From positions 53,740 to 117,739 of the forward strand of contig NZ_QAJM01000005.1 in NCBI RefSeq assembly GCF_003852405.1: DNA of 64,000 bases, in the 5' to 3' direction. The translations under genes were made by a program, and so were the position numbers. Within the stretch, counting starts at the first letter, position 1, and every line of letters starts with the position of its first letter. Below the pieces are notes generated by a model. That model saw nothing but the letters and a program-made list of their open reading frames with translations. It was not told the origin of the DNA and searched no databases. Source of the DNA: Pseudomonas sp. KBW05 (lineage in GTDB: Bacteria > Pseudomonadota > Gammaproteobacteria > Pseudomonadales > Pseudomonadaceae). Of this stretch, positions 45,080 through 53,943 are shown piece after piece.

Positions 45080-46300
45080 ATGACTGCTGCCCCTTCCCTG
45101 CTCCAGCGCCTGACACGCGTCAGCCTGGTTACACAAATTGTCATCGGTTTGATCGCTGGCATTCTGCTCGCGCTGTTGGCACCCCAAGCGGCCCAAGCCA
45201 CCGGGTTTGTCGGCAAAGTGTTTGTTGCCGCGCTCAAGGCCGTGGCGCCGATCCTGGTGTTTGTGCTGGTAATGGCGTCGATCGCCAACCATAAACACGG
45301 CCAGGAAACCCACATCAAGCCGATTCTGTTCCTCTACATCCTGGGCACCTTTGCCGCCGCAGTGGTGGCGGTGATTGCCAGCATGTGGTTCCCGTCCTCG
45401 CTGGTACTGATCACCCATGACGCCGCGGTCAGCGCCCCCGGCGGTATCGGCGAAGTGTTGCAAGGCCTGCTGTTGAGCGTGGTGGACAACCCGGTCAGCG
45501 CGCTGATGAACGCCAACTTTATCGGCATCCTGGCCTGGGCCATCGGCATGGGCATCGCTATTCGCCATGCCGGCGAAACCACGCGCACCGTGCTGGACGA
45601 CCTGTCCAACGGCGTGACGTTGATCGTACGGGTGGTGATCCGCTTCGCGCCCCTGGGCATCTTCGGCCTGGTCGCCTCGACCCTGGCCACCTCCGGTTTC
45701 GGCGCCCTGCTCGGTTATGCGCACCTGTTGGTGGTGCTGATCGGTTGCATGCTGTTCGTGGCGCTGGTGATCAACCCGGCCATCGTGTTCTGGAAACTGC
45801 GCCGCAACCCTTACCCGTTGGTGCTGATGTGCCTGCGCGAAAGCGGCATCACCGCTTTCTTCACCCGCAGTTCGGCAGCGAACATCCCGGTCAACCTGGC
45901 GTTGAGCAAGCGCCTGGGCCTGCATGAAGACACCTACTCAGTGTCGATCCCCCTCGGTGCCACCATCAACATGGCCGGCGCCGCCATCACCATCACCGTG
46001 CTGACGCTGGCCGCCGTACATACCCTGGGCATCGCCGTCGACCTGCCCACCGCCGTGCTGCTCAGCGTGGTCGCCGCGATCTGCGCCTGCGGTGCTTCGG
46101 GCGTGGCCGGTGGCTCGCTGCTGCTGATCCCGCTGGCGTGCAGCCTGTTTGGCATCCCCAGCGAGATCGCGATGCAGGTGGTTGCGGTCGGTTTCATCAT
46201 CGGCGTGTTGCAGGACTCGGCGGAAACTGCACTGAATTCGTCCACCGATGTGCTGTTTACCGCTGCGGCCTGCCTGGGCAAGGAAGAACAGCCGGCCTGA
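45080..46300 (+). CDS. sstT: Serine/threonine:Na+ symporter
   Basis: 406 residues from ATG 45080. The dicarboxylate/amino-acid:cation symporter family is shown by [23 protein letters not shown], by [17 protein letters not shown] and by the C-terminal [27 protein letters not shown], all typical of SstT. It imports serine and threonine with Na+. A strong bidirectional terminator follows. Confidence 0.92.
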   Translation: MTAAPSLLQRLTRVSLVTQIVIGLIAGILLALLAPQAAQATGFVGKVFVAALKAVAPILVFVLVMASIANHKHGQETHIKPILFLYILGTFAAAVVAVIASMWFPSSLVLITHDAAVSAPGGIGEVLQGLLLSVVDNPVSALMNANFIGILAWAIGMGIAIRHAGETTRTVLDDLSNGVTLIVRVVIRFAPLGIFGLVASTLATSGFGALLGYAHLLVVLIGCMLFVALVINPAIVFWKLRRNPYPLVLMCLRESGITAFFTRSSAANIPVNLALSKRLGLHEDTYSVSIPLGATINMAGAAITITVLTLAAVHTLGIAVDLPTAVLLSVVAAICACGASGVAGGSLLLIPLACSLFGIPSEIAMQVVAVGFIIGVLQDSAETALNSSTDVLFTAAACLGKEEQPA

Positions 46301-46311
46301 CCTGCGCGCAC

Positions 46312-46357
46312 AAAAAAGCCGGGGCGGTTCTTGAGTGAACCGCCCCGGCTTTTTTTT
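46312..46357. terminator. Strong bidirectional terminator
   Basis: AAAAAAGCCGGGGCGGTTC pairs with GAACCGCCCCGGCTTTTTT around a six-base loop, with A-run before and T-run after. It serves sstT on the plus strand and the DUF1993 gene on the minus strand. Confidence 0.95.
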
Positions 46358-46363
46358 GGCTGC

Positions 46364-46873
46364 TTAGAACGCGCCCATGTAGTCGCGCTTGCCCACTTCC
46401 ACACCGTTGTGACGCAGCAAGGCGTAGGCGGTGGTGACGTGGAAGAAGAACTGCGGCAGGCCGTAGGTCAGCAAGTAGGACTGGCCGCTGAAGCGCTTCT
46501 CTTTCGGCGTGCCTGGACGGGTGATGATCTCGATGCCTTCCTTGCCGTCGATCTGCTCAGGCTTGATGGTGTCGACAAAGGCCAGCACCTTGGCAATCAG
46601 AGCTTGCAGGTCAGCGAAGGTCACTTCGCCATCTTCGTATTTCGGCACTTCGATCTCGGCCAGGCGCGCGGAAACGCCCTTGGCGAAGTCCACGGCGATC
46701 TGCACCTGGCGCACCAGTTGGAACATGTCCGGGAACAAGCGCGCTTGCAGCAAGGCATTCGGCTCGATGTTCTTGGCGGTGGCGTGGGCTTCGGCCTTGG
46801 TCAACACACCGCTCAGGGCGGTAAGCATTTGCTTGAAGACTGGGATGGAAGCGGCGTACAGGGAAATGGTCAT
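46364..46873 (-). CDS. DUF1993 family protein
   Basis: 169 residues, soluble. Family features are LYAASIPVFKQMLTALSGVL at the N-terminus, LFPDMFQLVRQVQIAVDFAKG in the middle and a C-terminal YGLPQFFFHVTTAYALLRHNG with the His-rich region resembling the DinB-like four-helix bundle. Function unknown. Confidence 0.85.
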   Translation of the reverse strand: MTISLYAASIPVFKQMLTALSGVLTKAEAHATAKNIEPNALLQARLFPDMFQLVRQVQIAVDFAKGVSARLAEIEVPKYEDGEVTFADLQALIAKVLAFVDTIKPEQIDGKEGIEIITRPGTPKEKRFSGQSYLLTYGLPQFFFHVTTAYALLRHNGVEVGKRDYMGAF

Positions 46874-46988
46874 GGCAGTCTCATGGTTATGGCACGGTTT
46901 TAACAGGCGACGATTATAGACCGCCCGCTCGCTTGTCTTTTATTTTTTCCGGCTTACGCTAGGCACTTCACTGCATAGGGAAAGCGCG

Positions 46989-47639
46989 ATGACCGCCGAG
47001 CACGACACCGACACCCCTGAGCCGCGCCTGAACAGCACGGAAATCCGCATCCTGGGCTGCCTGATCGAGAAACAGGCGACCAACCCGGAAACCTACCCCC
47101 TGACCCTCAACGCCCTGGTGCTGGCCTGTAACCAGAAGACCAGCCGCGAGCCGGTGATGAACCTCAGCCAGGGCCAGGTCGGCCAGAGCCTGCGTGTGCT
47201 GGAGGGCCAAGGCTTTACCCGCCTGGTGATGGGCAGCCGCGCCGACCGCTGGGAGCATCGCGTGGACAAGGCGCTGGAACTGGTGCCGGCCCAGGTGATC
47301 CTGATCGGGCTGCTGTTCCTGCGCGGCCCGCAAACCGTCAACGAACTGCTGACCCGCAGCGGGCGCATGCATGATTTTGAAGATGCCGAGCAGGTGGTGC
47401 ATCAGCTGGAACGCCTGATAGCCCGTGGGTTGGCGCTGCTGGTGCCGCGCCAGGCGGGGCAGCGGGAAGATCGCTATACCCATGCGCTGGGGGATCCGGC
47501 GGATATTGAGGTGATTATGGCGGCGCGGGGGAATCCGGTGGAGCGTGGGGCCGGTGGGGTTTCAGCCGAGCGCATTGAAGAACTGGAAGCAAGGATTGCT
47601 GTACTGGAAGAACGCCTGACTCAGCTGGAGCAGGCATAA
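46989..47639 (+). CDS. YceH / DUF480 winged-helix protein
   Basis: 216 residues. The opening [20 protein letters not shown] and [20 protein letters not shown] are characteristic of the UPF0502 (YceH) family, built of tandem winged-helix domains. The C-terminal coiled-coil ([20 protein letters not shown]) is visible. Function unknown. Confidence 0.92.
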   Translation: MTAEHDTDTPEPRLNSTEIRILGCLIEKQATNPETYPLTLNALVLACNQKTSREPVMNLSQGQVGQSLRVLEGQGFTRLVMGSRADRWEHRVDKALELVPAQVILIGLLFLRGPQTVNELLTRSGRMHDFEDAEQVVHQLERLIARGLALLVPRQAGQREDRYTHALGDPADIEVIMAARGNPVERGAGGVSAERIEELEARIAVLEERLTQLEQA

Positions 47640-47652
47640 CACCACCCTAAAT

Positions 47653-47775
47653 GTGGGAGCGGGCTTTTTGTGGGAGCGGGCTTGCTCGCGAATGCAGTGT
47701 GTCAGTCACCGGAGATGGTGACTGAACCACCGCCTTCGCGAGCAAGCCCGCTCCCACACAAGCCCACTCCCCCAT
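47653..47775. repeat. REPIN-like inverted pair with duplicated outer arms
   Basis: TGTGGGAGCGGGCTTTT then TGTGGGAGCGGGCTTGCTCG on the left; inverse arms on the right. It separates the convergent yceH and aroE-like genes. Confidence 0.88.
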
Positions 47776-47792
47776 TGGATCCTCGGTGGGCC

Positions 47793-48611
47793 TCAGGTGC
47801 GGGCGAAGGCCACTGCCGCCTGGAACTGCTCATCGGTCGGCCGCACCCCGGTGTACAGCACAAATTGCTCCAACGCCTGGATCGCGATCACTTCCAACCC
47901 GGTAATCACCCGCTTGCCCTGCGCCCGTCCACGCACGATCAACGGCGTTTCGGCGGGGATCGCTACCACATCGAATACCGTGTCCGCCGCATCCACAGCC
48001 GCCGCATCAAACGCCAACGCATCCGCTTCTGCCCCACCGGTCATGCCGATCGGCGTCACGTTGATCAGCATCTGCGGGCGTGCATCGCCCAGGTCTGCCT
48101 GCCATTCATACCCCAGGTTCTGCGCCAACGCGCGGCCCGCCGCCTCGTTGCGCGCGACGATCAGGCCATTGGCGTAGCCGCCGTCACGCAAGGCGCTGGC
48201 CACGGCCTTGGCCATGCCGCCGCTGCCGCGCAGGGCAAAGGTCGAGTCTTTGGGCACCGCGTGCTTGACCAGCAGTTGTTCTATGGCGATGTAGTCAGTG
48301 TTGTAGGCCTTGAGACGGCCGTCGGTGTTGACGATGGTGTTCAGCGAGTCGATGGCTTGAACCGAATCGTCCAGTTCATCCACCAAGGCAATGGCGGCCT
48401 CCTTGAACGGCATGGAAACCCCGCAACCACGGATGCCCAAGGCACGGATACCACCGATCGCGCCAGGCAAATCCTGGCTGCTGAAGGCTTTATAGTAGAA
48501 GTTCAGCCCCAGCTGTTCGTACAGGTGGTTGTGAAAACGCAGGCCAAAATTCCCCGGGCGCGCCGACAGAGACATGCACAGTTGGGTGTCTTTGTTGGGG
48601 TGCATCTGCAT
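47793..48611 (-). CDS. Shikimate dehydrogenase-like protein (HI0607/SdhL type)
   Basis: 272 residues. Substrate-half features include GIRGCGVSMPFKEAAIALVDEL and DSLNTIVNTDGRLKAYNTDY, and the NADP-binding GSGGMAKAVASALRDGG follows. The first residues differ from canonical AroE, which reads GxPxxxSxSP; here LSARPGNFGLRFHN replaces it. This places it with the shikimate dehydrogenase-like paralogues of poorly defined role. Not the essential aroE. Confidence 0.82.
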   Translation of the reverse strand: MQMHPNKDTQLCMSLSARPGNFGLRFHNHLYEQLGLNFYYKAFSSQDLPGAIGGIRALGIRGCGVSMPFKEAAIALVDELDDSVQAIDSLNTIVNTDGRLKAYNTDYIAIEQLLVKHAVPKDSTFALRGSGGMAKAVASALRDGGYANGLIVARNEAAGRALAQNLGYEWQADLGDARPQMLINVTPIGMTGGAEADALAFDAAAVDAADTVFDVVAIPAETPLIVRGRAQGKRVITGLEVIAIQALEQFVLYTGVRPTDEQFQAAVAFART

Positions 48612-48773
48612 GGGTAACTCCTTGAAGTAAGCAAATCGGTACAGACCTTACACAACCTTTACCAATCGGCCGTGCTGTTTTCCAGAAATACGTTGTCTTA
48701 AAAGTATCCCCGCGACAATCCTTGAGTCTATTGATTGCAGACCACAAGCGCAGGGGCTAACCGAGGAATGACC

Positions 48774-49124
48774 ATGATTCGTACAATCCCCAAAATCGCC
48801 CTGCTGGTTGGCGCACTCGCGATGGCAGGCCAAGCCTCCGCCCACGGTGGCGGTTGGGGTGGCCCGGCCGTACTGGGTGCTTTAGTCGGCGCCGCCGTCG
48901 TGGGCTCCGTGGTCGCCAGCCAGCCGCGTGAGGTCTACGTGCAGCAACAGCCGGTGTATGTGCAACCGCAGCCGGTGTATGCCGCCCCGCCGCCGGTCTA
49001 CTACGCACCGCCACCACCGGTGTATGTACAACAACAGGTTTACTACCGCCCCGCGCCGGTCTATTACGGCCCACCGCGTGGCTACTACGGCCCTCCCCAC
49101 GGCTATTACGGTCGCGGCTGGTAA
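48774..49124 (+). CDS. Tyr/Pro-rich repeat-containing exported protein
   Basis: 116 residues from ATG 48774, preferred because GAGGA at 48763-48767 is six bases away; the ATG at 48768 is too close. Signal peptide MIRTIPKIALLVGALAMAGQASA. A short Gly/Ala hydrophobic stretch is followed by repeats of VYVQQQPVYVQPQPVYAAPP type and a PRGYYGPPHGYYGRGW tail. Such low-complexity Tyr/Pro tails occur in small envelope proteins of Pseudomonas; function unknown. A terminator follows. Confidence 0.75.
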   Translation: MIRTIPKIALLVGALAMAGQASAHGGGWGGPAVLGALVGAAVVGSVVASQPREVYVQQQPVYVQPQPVYAAPPPVYYAPPPPVYVQQQVYYRPAPVYYGPPRGYYGPPHGYYGRGW

Positions 49125-49143
49125 GTGTCAATCGTCTGAAACA

Positions 49144-49174
49144 GGCCTCGCCCACCCAGCGGGGCCTTTTTTTT
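49144..49174 (+). terminator. Terminator after the Tyr/Pro-rich gene
   Basis: AGGCCTCG and CGGGGCCT pair imperfectly and are followed by eight Ts. The next 180 bases to 49353 show no supported gene. Confidence 0.7.
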
Positions 49175-49353
49175 GCATGAAAAGTCTGGATTTATCGCAT
49201 CAAGGTCGCAGTGAGGACAATGGCCGACGCGAAATCGCACATGATCGGCACCATTGTCTACTTGCTCGACCGGGCTTCGCGCTGTCATGTTTGTGTCACG
49301 CCACACTCTCACTATCGAGCCTGTCCACCCAATAACAACAAGGACGACTGACC

Positions 49354-49548
49354 ATGCCCACACAAAACCCACACCGCACCGCTGGCCTGTGTACGTCCAG
49401 CAAGGTCTACAGCGCCCTCACCGAACTCAAGCACCTGGAAGGTCACCGCAGCGCCAAATTCCTCGCGCTGCTCACCGAAAACCTGGTGCGCAAGGGTTTG
49501 CTCAATGAGCAGGAAGTGGTGGTGATGCTCGACCAAGTAGTGGACTGA
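49354..49548 (+). CDS. Small hypothetical protein
   Basis: 64 residues. AAGGA lies 11 bases before the ATG. The sequence (SSKVYSALTELKHLEGHRSA, FLALLTENLVRKGLLNEQEV) is helical and soluble, with a hydrophobic heptad pattern. Composition is that of a real gene. Function not recognised. Another small gene follows. Confidence 0.65.
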   Translation: MPTQNPHRTAGLCTSSKVYSALTELKHLEGHRSAKFLALLTENLVRKGLLNEQEVVVMLDQVVD

Positions 49549-49639
49549 CGCGTCACGTCAATGTCCACTATCGAGACAGGTGATTTTTCCTACACCTCGC
49601 TGCCGCGTAAGGTGACTTCCATAGCGATTGGAGGTTCTT

Positions 49640-49822
49640 ATGCCCACTGTTCAAATCATGTCCGTCATCGGCAGCGCCGTCCCCGCCCCTCTGCGTGAGC
49701 TGGGGTTGTTGGCCTGCTGGTATGTGATGCGCGATGGCGAGGCCATCAGCGGCCCGCTCACCTCGCTGTCCGCCGCCGAAAAACACCTGCAATGCGCCTC
49801 GAACTTCAAACTGCACGCCTAA
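49640..49822 (+). CDS. Small hypothetical protein
   Basis: 60 residues from ATG 49640 with GGAG at 49631-49634. The sequence has a Pro-rich N-terminal turn (GSAVPAPLREL) and then LACWYVMRDGEAISGPLTSL. No known family was recognised. It ends three bases before the convergent AI-2E family gene. Confidence 0.6.
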   Translation: MPTVQIMSVIGSAVPAPLRELGLLACWYVMRDGEAISGPLTSLSAAEKHLQCASNFKLHA

Positions 49823-49825
49823 GTG

Positions 49826-50893
49826 TCACGGCAATGGCAACTTGACCCGCGGCTTGCTCTCCACAAACAGCGCCCAACTGGACATGAACAACGCTGCCAC
49901 CAGCGGCCCGATCACAAAGCCGTTCAGGCCGAACACCGACAGCCCGCCCAGGGTCGAGATCAGGATCAGGTAATCCGGCATCTTGGTGTCCTTGCCCACC
50001 AGGATCGGCCGCAGCACGTTGTCCACCAGCCCGATCACAAACACCCCGAACAAGGCCAGCACCACCCCCTGCCAGATCGCACCGCTCAACAGGAAGTAAG
50101 CAGCCACCGGCCCCCACACAATGCCCGCGCCCACTGCCGGCAACAGCGACAGAAACGCCATCAGCACCGCCCAGAGCAACGCACTGGGAATGTCCAGGAA
50201 CCAGAAGATCAGCCCGCCCAACGCGCCTTGTGTCACCGCCACCAGGACATTGCCCTTGACCGTGGCACGCACCACCCGGTTGAACTTGAGTTGCAAGCGA
50301 CGCTTCTGCGGCTCGGCCAACGGCACCGCCGTACGCACTTTACGCACCAATTCGGGGCCGTCGCGCAGCAGGAAGAACAGCAGATACAGCATGATGAAAA
50401 AGCTCACCAGGAAATCAAACGTGCCCTGGCCAAAGCTGAACGCCTGGGACGCAAAGAACTGGCTGCCTTGCATCGCGCTCTTGACGATCTTTTCGCGCAG
50501 CCCCTCCAGGTTGCCCATGCCAAAGCGGTCCAGCAGGTGCTGGAAGTACGGCGGCAGGAAATTCTTGAACTGCTCGATGTAACCGGCCACGTCCAGCTTG
50601 CCGCTTTCGACGTTTTTATAGAGCGTCGCCCCCTCTTGCACCAGCAAGGCGCTGGTGATGATCACCGGCAGGATCGCGATCACCAGGCACACCGCCAAGG
50701 TGGCCAGGGAGGTCAGGTTGCGGTTCCAGGCAAAGCGCTGCTGCAAGCGGCGCTGCATCGGCGCAAAAATGATGCCGAGGATCACCGCCCAGAACACCGC
50801 GCCGTAGAACGGCAGCAAGATCCAGATAAAGGCGACAGTCACCAGCGCCAGCAGTAACAACAGGGTTTTGAATTGCAGGTTGGTTTGATTCAT
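49826..50893 (-). CDS. AI-2E family transporter (PerM-like)
   Basis: 355 residues with about seven helices. The family pattern is evident: FKTLLLLLALVTVAFIWILL then the long region with AVFWAVILGIIFAPMQRRL, and the C-terminal GLVDNVLRPILVGKDTKMPD and FGLNGFVIGPLVAALFM. Relatives include TqsA and YhhT; natural substrate unknown, and quorum-signal transport is shown for few. Confidence 0.9.
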   Translation of the reverse strand: MNQTNLQFKTLLLLLALVTVAFIWILLPFYGAVFWAVILGIIFAPMQRRLQQRFAWNRNLTSLATLAVCLVIAILPVIITSALLVQEGATLYKNVESGKLDVAGYIEQFKNFLPPYFQHLLDRFGMGNLEGLREKIVKSAMQGSQFFASQAFSFGQGTFDFLVSFFIMLYLLFFLLRDGPELVRKVRTAVPLAEPQKRRLQLKFNRVVRATVKGNVLVAVTQGALGGLIFWFLDIPSALLWAVLMAFLSLLPAVGAGIVWGPVAAYFLLSGAIWQGVVLALFGVFVIGLVDNVLRPILVGKDTKMPDYLILISTLGGLSVFGLNGFVIGPLVAALFMSSWALFVESKPRVKLPLP

Positions 50894-51056
50894 GTCCGGT
50901 CCATGTCAGAAAAGCAGAAGGCCTGCGTAGGCCCCTGCTGCTTAGTCCACACCCGGCGCTACGAGTGCCCTCTTTGTTGCAAGGCTAGACCCAGATCAAT
51001 AAACCCCGCGCCGGCTTGCTCTACCCTGCCGCACTTTTTTGACTCAAGTACCGACC

Positions 51057-52370
51057 ATGCCCCCTGTTATCGCCCCCGAACTGCTCGCCCCCGCCGGCAC
51101 CCTGAAAAACATGCGCTACGCCTTCGCCTACGGTGCCGATGCGGTCTACGCCGGCCAGCCGCGCTACAGCCTGCGGGTGCGCAACAACGAATTCGACCAC
51201 GCCAACCTGGCCCTCGGCATTGACGAGGCCCATGCCCAGGGCAAGCGTTTCTACGTGGTGGTCAACATTGCGCCGCACAATGCCAAGCTGAAAACCTTCC
51301 TCAAGGACCTGGCCCCGGTGATCGCCATGGGCCCGGATGCGTTGATCATGTCCGACCCCGGCTTGATCATGCTGGTGCGCCGGCACTTTCCACAGATGCC
51401 GATCCACCTGTCGGTGCAAGCCAACACGGTGAACTGGGCCAGCGTGGAGTTCTGGCAGCAGCAAGGCATCTGCCGGGTGATCCTGTCGCGGGAATTGTCC
51501 CTGGAGGAAATAGGCGAAATCCGCGAGCAAGTACCGGCCATGGAATTGGAAATCTTCGTCCACGGCGCCTTGTGCATGGCCTACTCCGGGCGCTGCCTGC
51601 TCTCTGGCTACATGAACAAGCGCGACGCCAACCAAGGCACCTGCACCAACGCCTGCCGCTGGAAGTACCAGGCCACGCCGGCGGTGGAGAACGCCACGGG
51701 CGAGATCGTCCAGGAGTTCCAGCCGACCCTGGGGATTGGCACACCCACCGAGCAGGTGTTCCTGCTGCAGGAAGCCAACCGCCCCGACGAACAGATGCCC
51801 GCCTTCGAAGACGAGCACGGCACCTACATCATGAACGCCAAGGACCTGCGCGCCGTACAGCACGTGGAGCGCCTGACCCATATGGGCGTGCACTCGCTGA
51901 AAATCGAAGGCCGGACCAAATCGCACTTTTACTGCGCACGCACCACCCAAGTGTATCGCCAGGCCATTGATGACGCCGTGGCCGGCCGCGCCTTTGACCG
52001 CAGCCTGATGACAAACCTCGAATCCCTGGCCCAGCGCGGCTACACCGAAGGTTTCCTGCGCCGGCATGTGCACGACGAATACCAGAACTACCAGAACGGC
52101 AGCTCGGTCTCTGAACGCCAGCAGTTTGTCGGAGAATTGACCGGCGTGCGTCGGGGGGAGCTAGCCGAGGTGAAGGTAAAGAACCGCTTTGCCGTGGGCA
52201 ATCACCTGGAATTGATGACGCCTGCGGGTAATTTCCACTTTGACCTGGGGATGATGCACAACACCAAGGGCGAAGCCATCGATGTGGCACCAGGGGATGG
52301 GCACACGGTGTATGTGCCCGCCCCTGTGGAGATGGATCTGCGCTTTGGCCTGTTGATGCGCGACGTTTAA
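51057..52370 (+). CDS. trhP: tRNA 5-hydroxyuridine modification protein (YegQ, peptidase U32 family)
   Basis: 437 residues from ATG 51057. U32 features are ELLAPAGTLKNMRYAFAYGA at the start and, centrally, the cysteine cluster CMAYSGRCLLSGYMNKRDAN and GTCTNACRW, likely a metal or Fe-S site. TrhP forms 5-hydroxyuridine at position 34 of tRNAs, using prephenate as oxygen-related donor in E. coli. Encoded alone, divergent from the AI-2E permease. Confidence 0.92.
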   Translation: MPPVIAPELLAPAGTLKNMRYAFAYGADAVYAGQPRYSLRVRNNEFDHANLALGIDEAHAQGKRFYVVVNIAPHNAKLKTFLKDLAPVIAMGPDALIMSDPGLIMLVRRHFPQMPIHLSVQANTVNWASVEFWQQQGICRVILSRELSLEEIGEIREQVPAMELEIFVHGALCMAYSGRCLLSGYMNKRDANQGTCTNACRWKYQATPAVENATGEIVQEFQPTLGIGTPTEQVFLLQEANRPDEQMPAFEDEHGTYIMNAKDLRAVQHVERLTHMGVHSLKIEGRTKSHFYCARTTQVYRQAIDDAVAGRAFDRSLMTNLESLAQRGYTEGFLRRHVHDEYQNYQNGSSVSERQQFVGELTGVRRGELAEVKVKNRFAVGNHLELMTPAGNFHFDLGMMHNTKGEAIDVAPGDGHTVYVPAPVEMDLRFGLLMRDV

Positions 52371-52379
52371 ACGCGCTGA

Positions 52380-53702
52380 CTACAAGGTCATGGCCGCCAG
52401 CCAGCCGAACGCCAGCAACGGGATGTTGTAGTGCAGGAAGGTCGGCACCACGGTGTCCCAGATATGGTGGTGCTGGCCGTCGATGTTCAGGCCAGAGGTC
52501 GGGCCGAGGGTGGAGTCCGACGCCGGCGAACCGGCATCGCCCAAGGCGCCCGCCGTGCCGACGATGCACACAATGGCCATCGGACTGAAACCCAGCTGCA
52601 CACACAGCGGCACAAAAATCGCCGCCAGGATCGGCACCGTGGAGAACGACGAGCCGATGCCCATGGTCACCAGCAAGCCCACCAGCAACATCAACAACGC
52701 GCCGACGCCACGGCTATGGCCGATAAACGCCGCCGAGGTTTCCACCAGCGAACGCACGTCGCCGGTGGCCTTGAGCACTTCGGCAAAGCCCGATGAGGCG
52801 ATCATGATGAAGCCAATCATCGCCATCATCTTCATGCCTTCGGTGAACAAGTCGTCGGTGTCGCTCCAACGCACGATGCCCGACACCGAAAAGATCAGGA
52901 AGCCCGCCAGGGCGCCGATGATCATCGAGTCCAGCCACAATTGAATGATGAACGCCGAGGCAATCGCCAGGCCGGCCACCAGCAAGGTCAGCGGGTTGTA
53001 TTGCACCGCCACTTGCTCGACGCGCTCGATTTTCTCCAGGTCGTACACGCGCTTTTTGCGGTAGCTGACAAACACCGCCACCAACAGCCCCACCACCATG
53101 CCCAGCGCCGGCAGGCCCATGGCGTGGGTGACGTTGACCTGGCTGATGTCGACGCCGCTCTTGGCCACGTTGGCCAGCAGGATCTGGTTGAGGAAGATAT
53201 TGCCGAAGCCCACCGGCAGGAACATATACGGCGTGATCAGGCCAAAGGTCATCACGCAGGCGATCAGGCGGCGGTCCAGTTGCAGCTTAGTCAGCACGTA
53301 CAACAAGGGCGGCACCAGCAACGGAATAAACGCGATATGAATCGGCAGGATGTTCTGCGAAGCAATCGCCACCACCCATAACAGGCCGATCAGCAGCCAT
53401 TTGACGTGGCTGCCGCCGCTGGCTTCCTGGCGGTCCACCAGCATCAGCGCCTTGTCGGCCAGGGCGTGGGCCAGGCCGGACTTGGCAATCGCCACGGCGA
53501 AAGCGCCGAGCAAGGCGTAGGACAAGGCCACCGTGGCGCCGCCGCCCAAGCCGCCGTTGAAGGCTTTAAGCGTGGCGTCGATGCCCAAGCCACCGGTGAG
53601 GCCACCCACCAGGGCGCCGACGATGATGGCGATAACCACATGCACGCGGGACAAACTGAGCACCAGCATGGTGCCGACCGCGGCAATGACTGCGTTAATC
53701 AT
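52380..53702 (-). CDS. Na+/H+ antiporter family protein
   Basis: 440 residues from ATG 53702, preceded by GAGG; longer upstream frames lack start support. About twelve helices. Sequence features include VVIAIIVGALVGGLTGGLGI, the mid-region ASQNILPIHIAFIPLLVPPLL and the C-terminal GTAGALGDAGSPASDSTLGP, conserved in the Na_H_antiporter family. Convergent with trhP; transcriptionally divergent from the chemoreceptor gene. May be a target of NhaR, but that is only by function. Confidence 0.82.
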   Translation of the reverse strand: MINAVIAAVGTMLVLSLSRVHVVIAIIVGALVGGLTGGLGIDATLKAFNGGLGGGATVALSYALLGAFAVAIAKSGLAHALADKALMLVDRQEASGGSHVKWLLIGLLWVVAIASQNILPIHIAFIPLLVPPLLYVLTKLQLDRRLIACVMTFGLITPYMFLPVGFGNIFLNQILLANVAKSGVDISQVNVTHAMGLPALGMVVGLLVAVFVSYRKKRVYDLEKIERVEQVAVQYNPLTLLVAGLAIASAFIIQLWLDSMIIGALAGFLIFSVSGIVRWSDTDDLFTEGMKMMAMIGFIMIASSGFAEVLKATGDVRSLVETSAAFIGHSRGVGALLMLLVGLLVTMGIGSSFSTVPILAAIFVPLCVQLGFSPMAIVCIVGTAGALGDAGSPASDSTLGPTSGLNIDGQHHHIWDTVVPTFLHYNIPLLAFGWLAAMTL

Positions 53703-53943
53703 GGATACCTCAAGCAGAAACATAAAAAACAGGCATGCCCGCGCCAAGGCAGGCCAAAGGCGGCTGCCAGCGTGCAGGCTTGGAGGAGGTCTTATTAGAG
53801 GGCGCGCACTTTGCCGCAGGTGGGGCTGCATGTCAAAAAACGGCGTCGCTTTGAGCTTTCAATTGAACGTTTAAATAATAAAGATCGGGAAACATCGGCC
53901 GATAACCTGATTCACTGTGTTTTCAGGTTAAGGATGCTCCTCG

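Noticed and set aside
49177-49335. Small open frame after the Tyr/Pro-rich gene
   Set aside because: Starts inside a terminator region and has no coding character.
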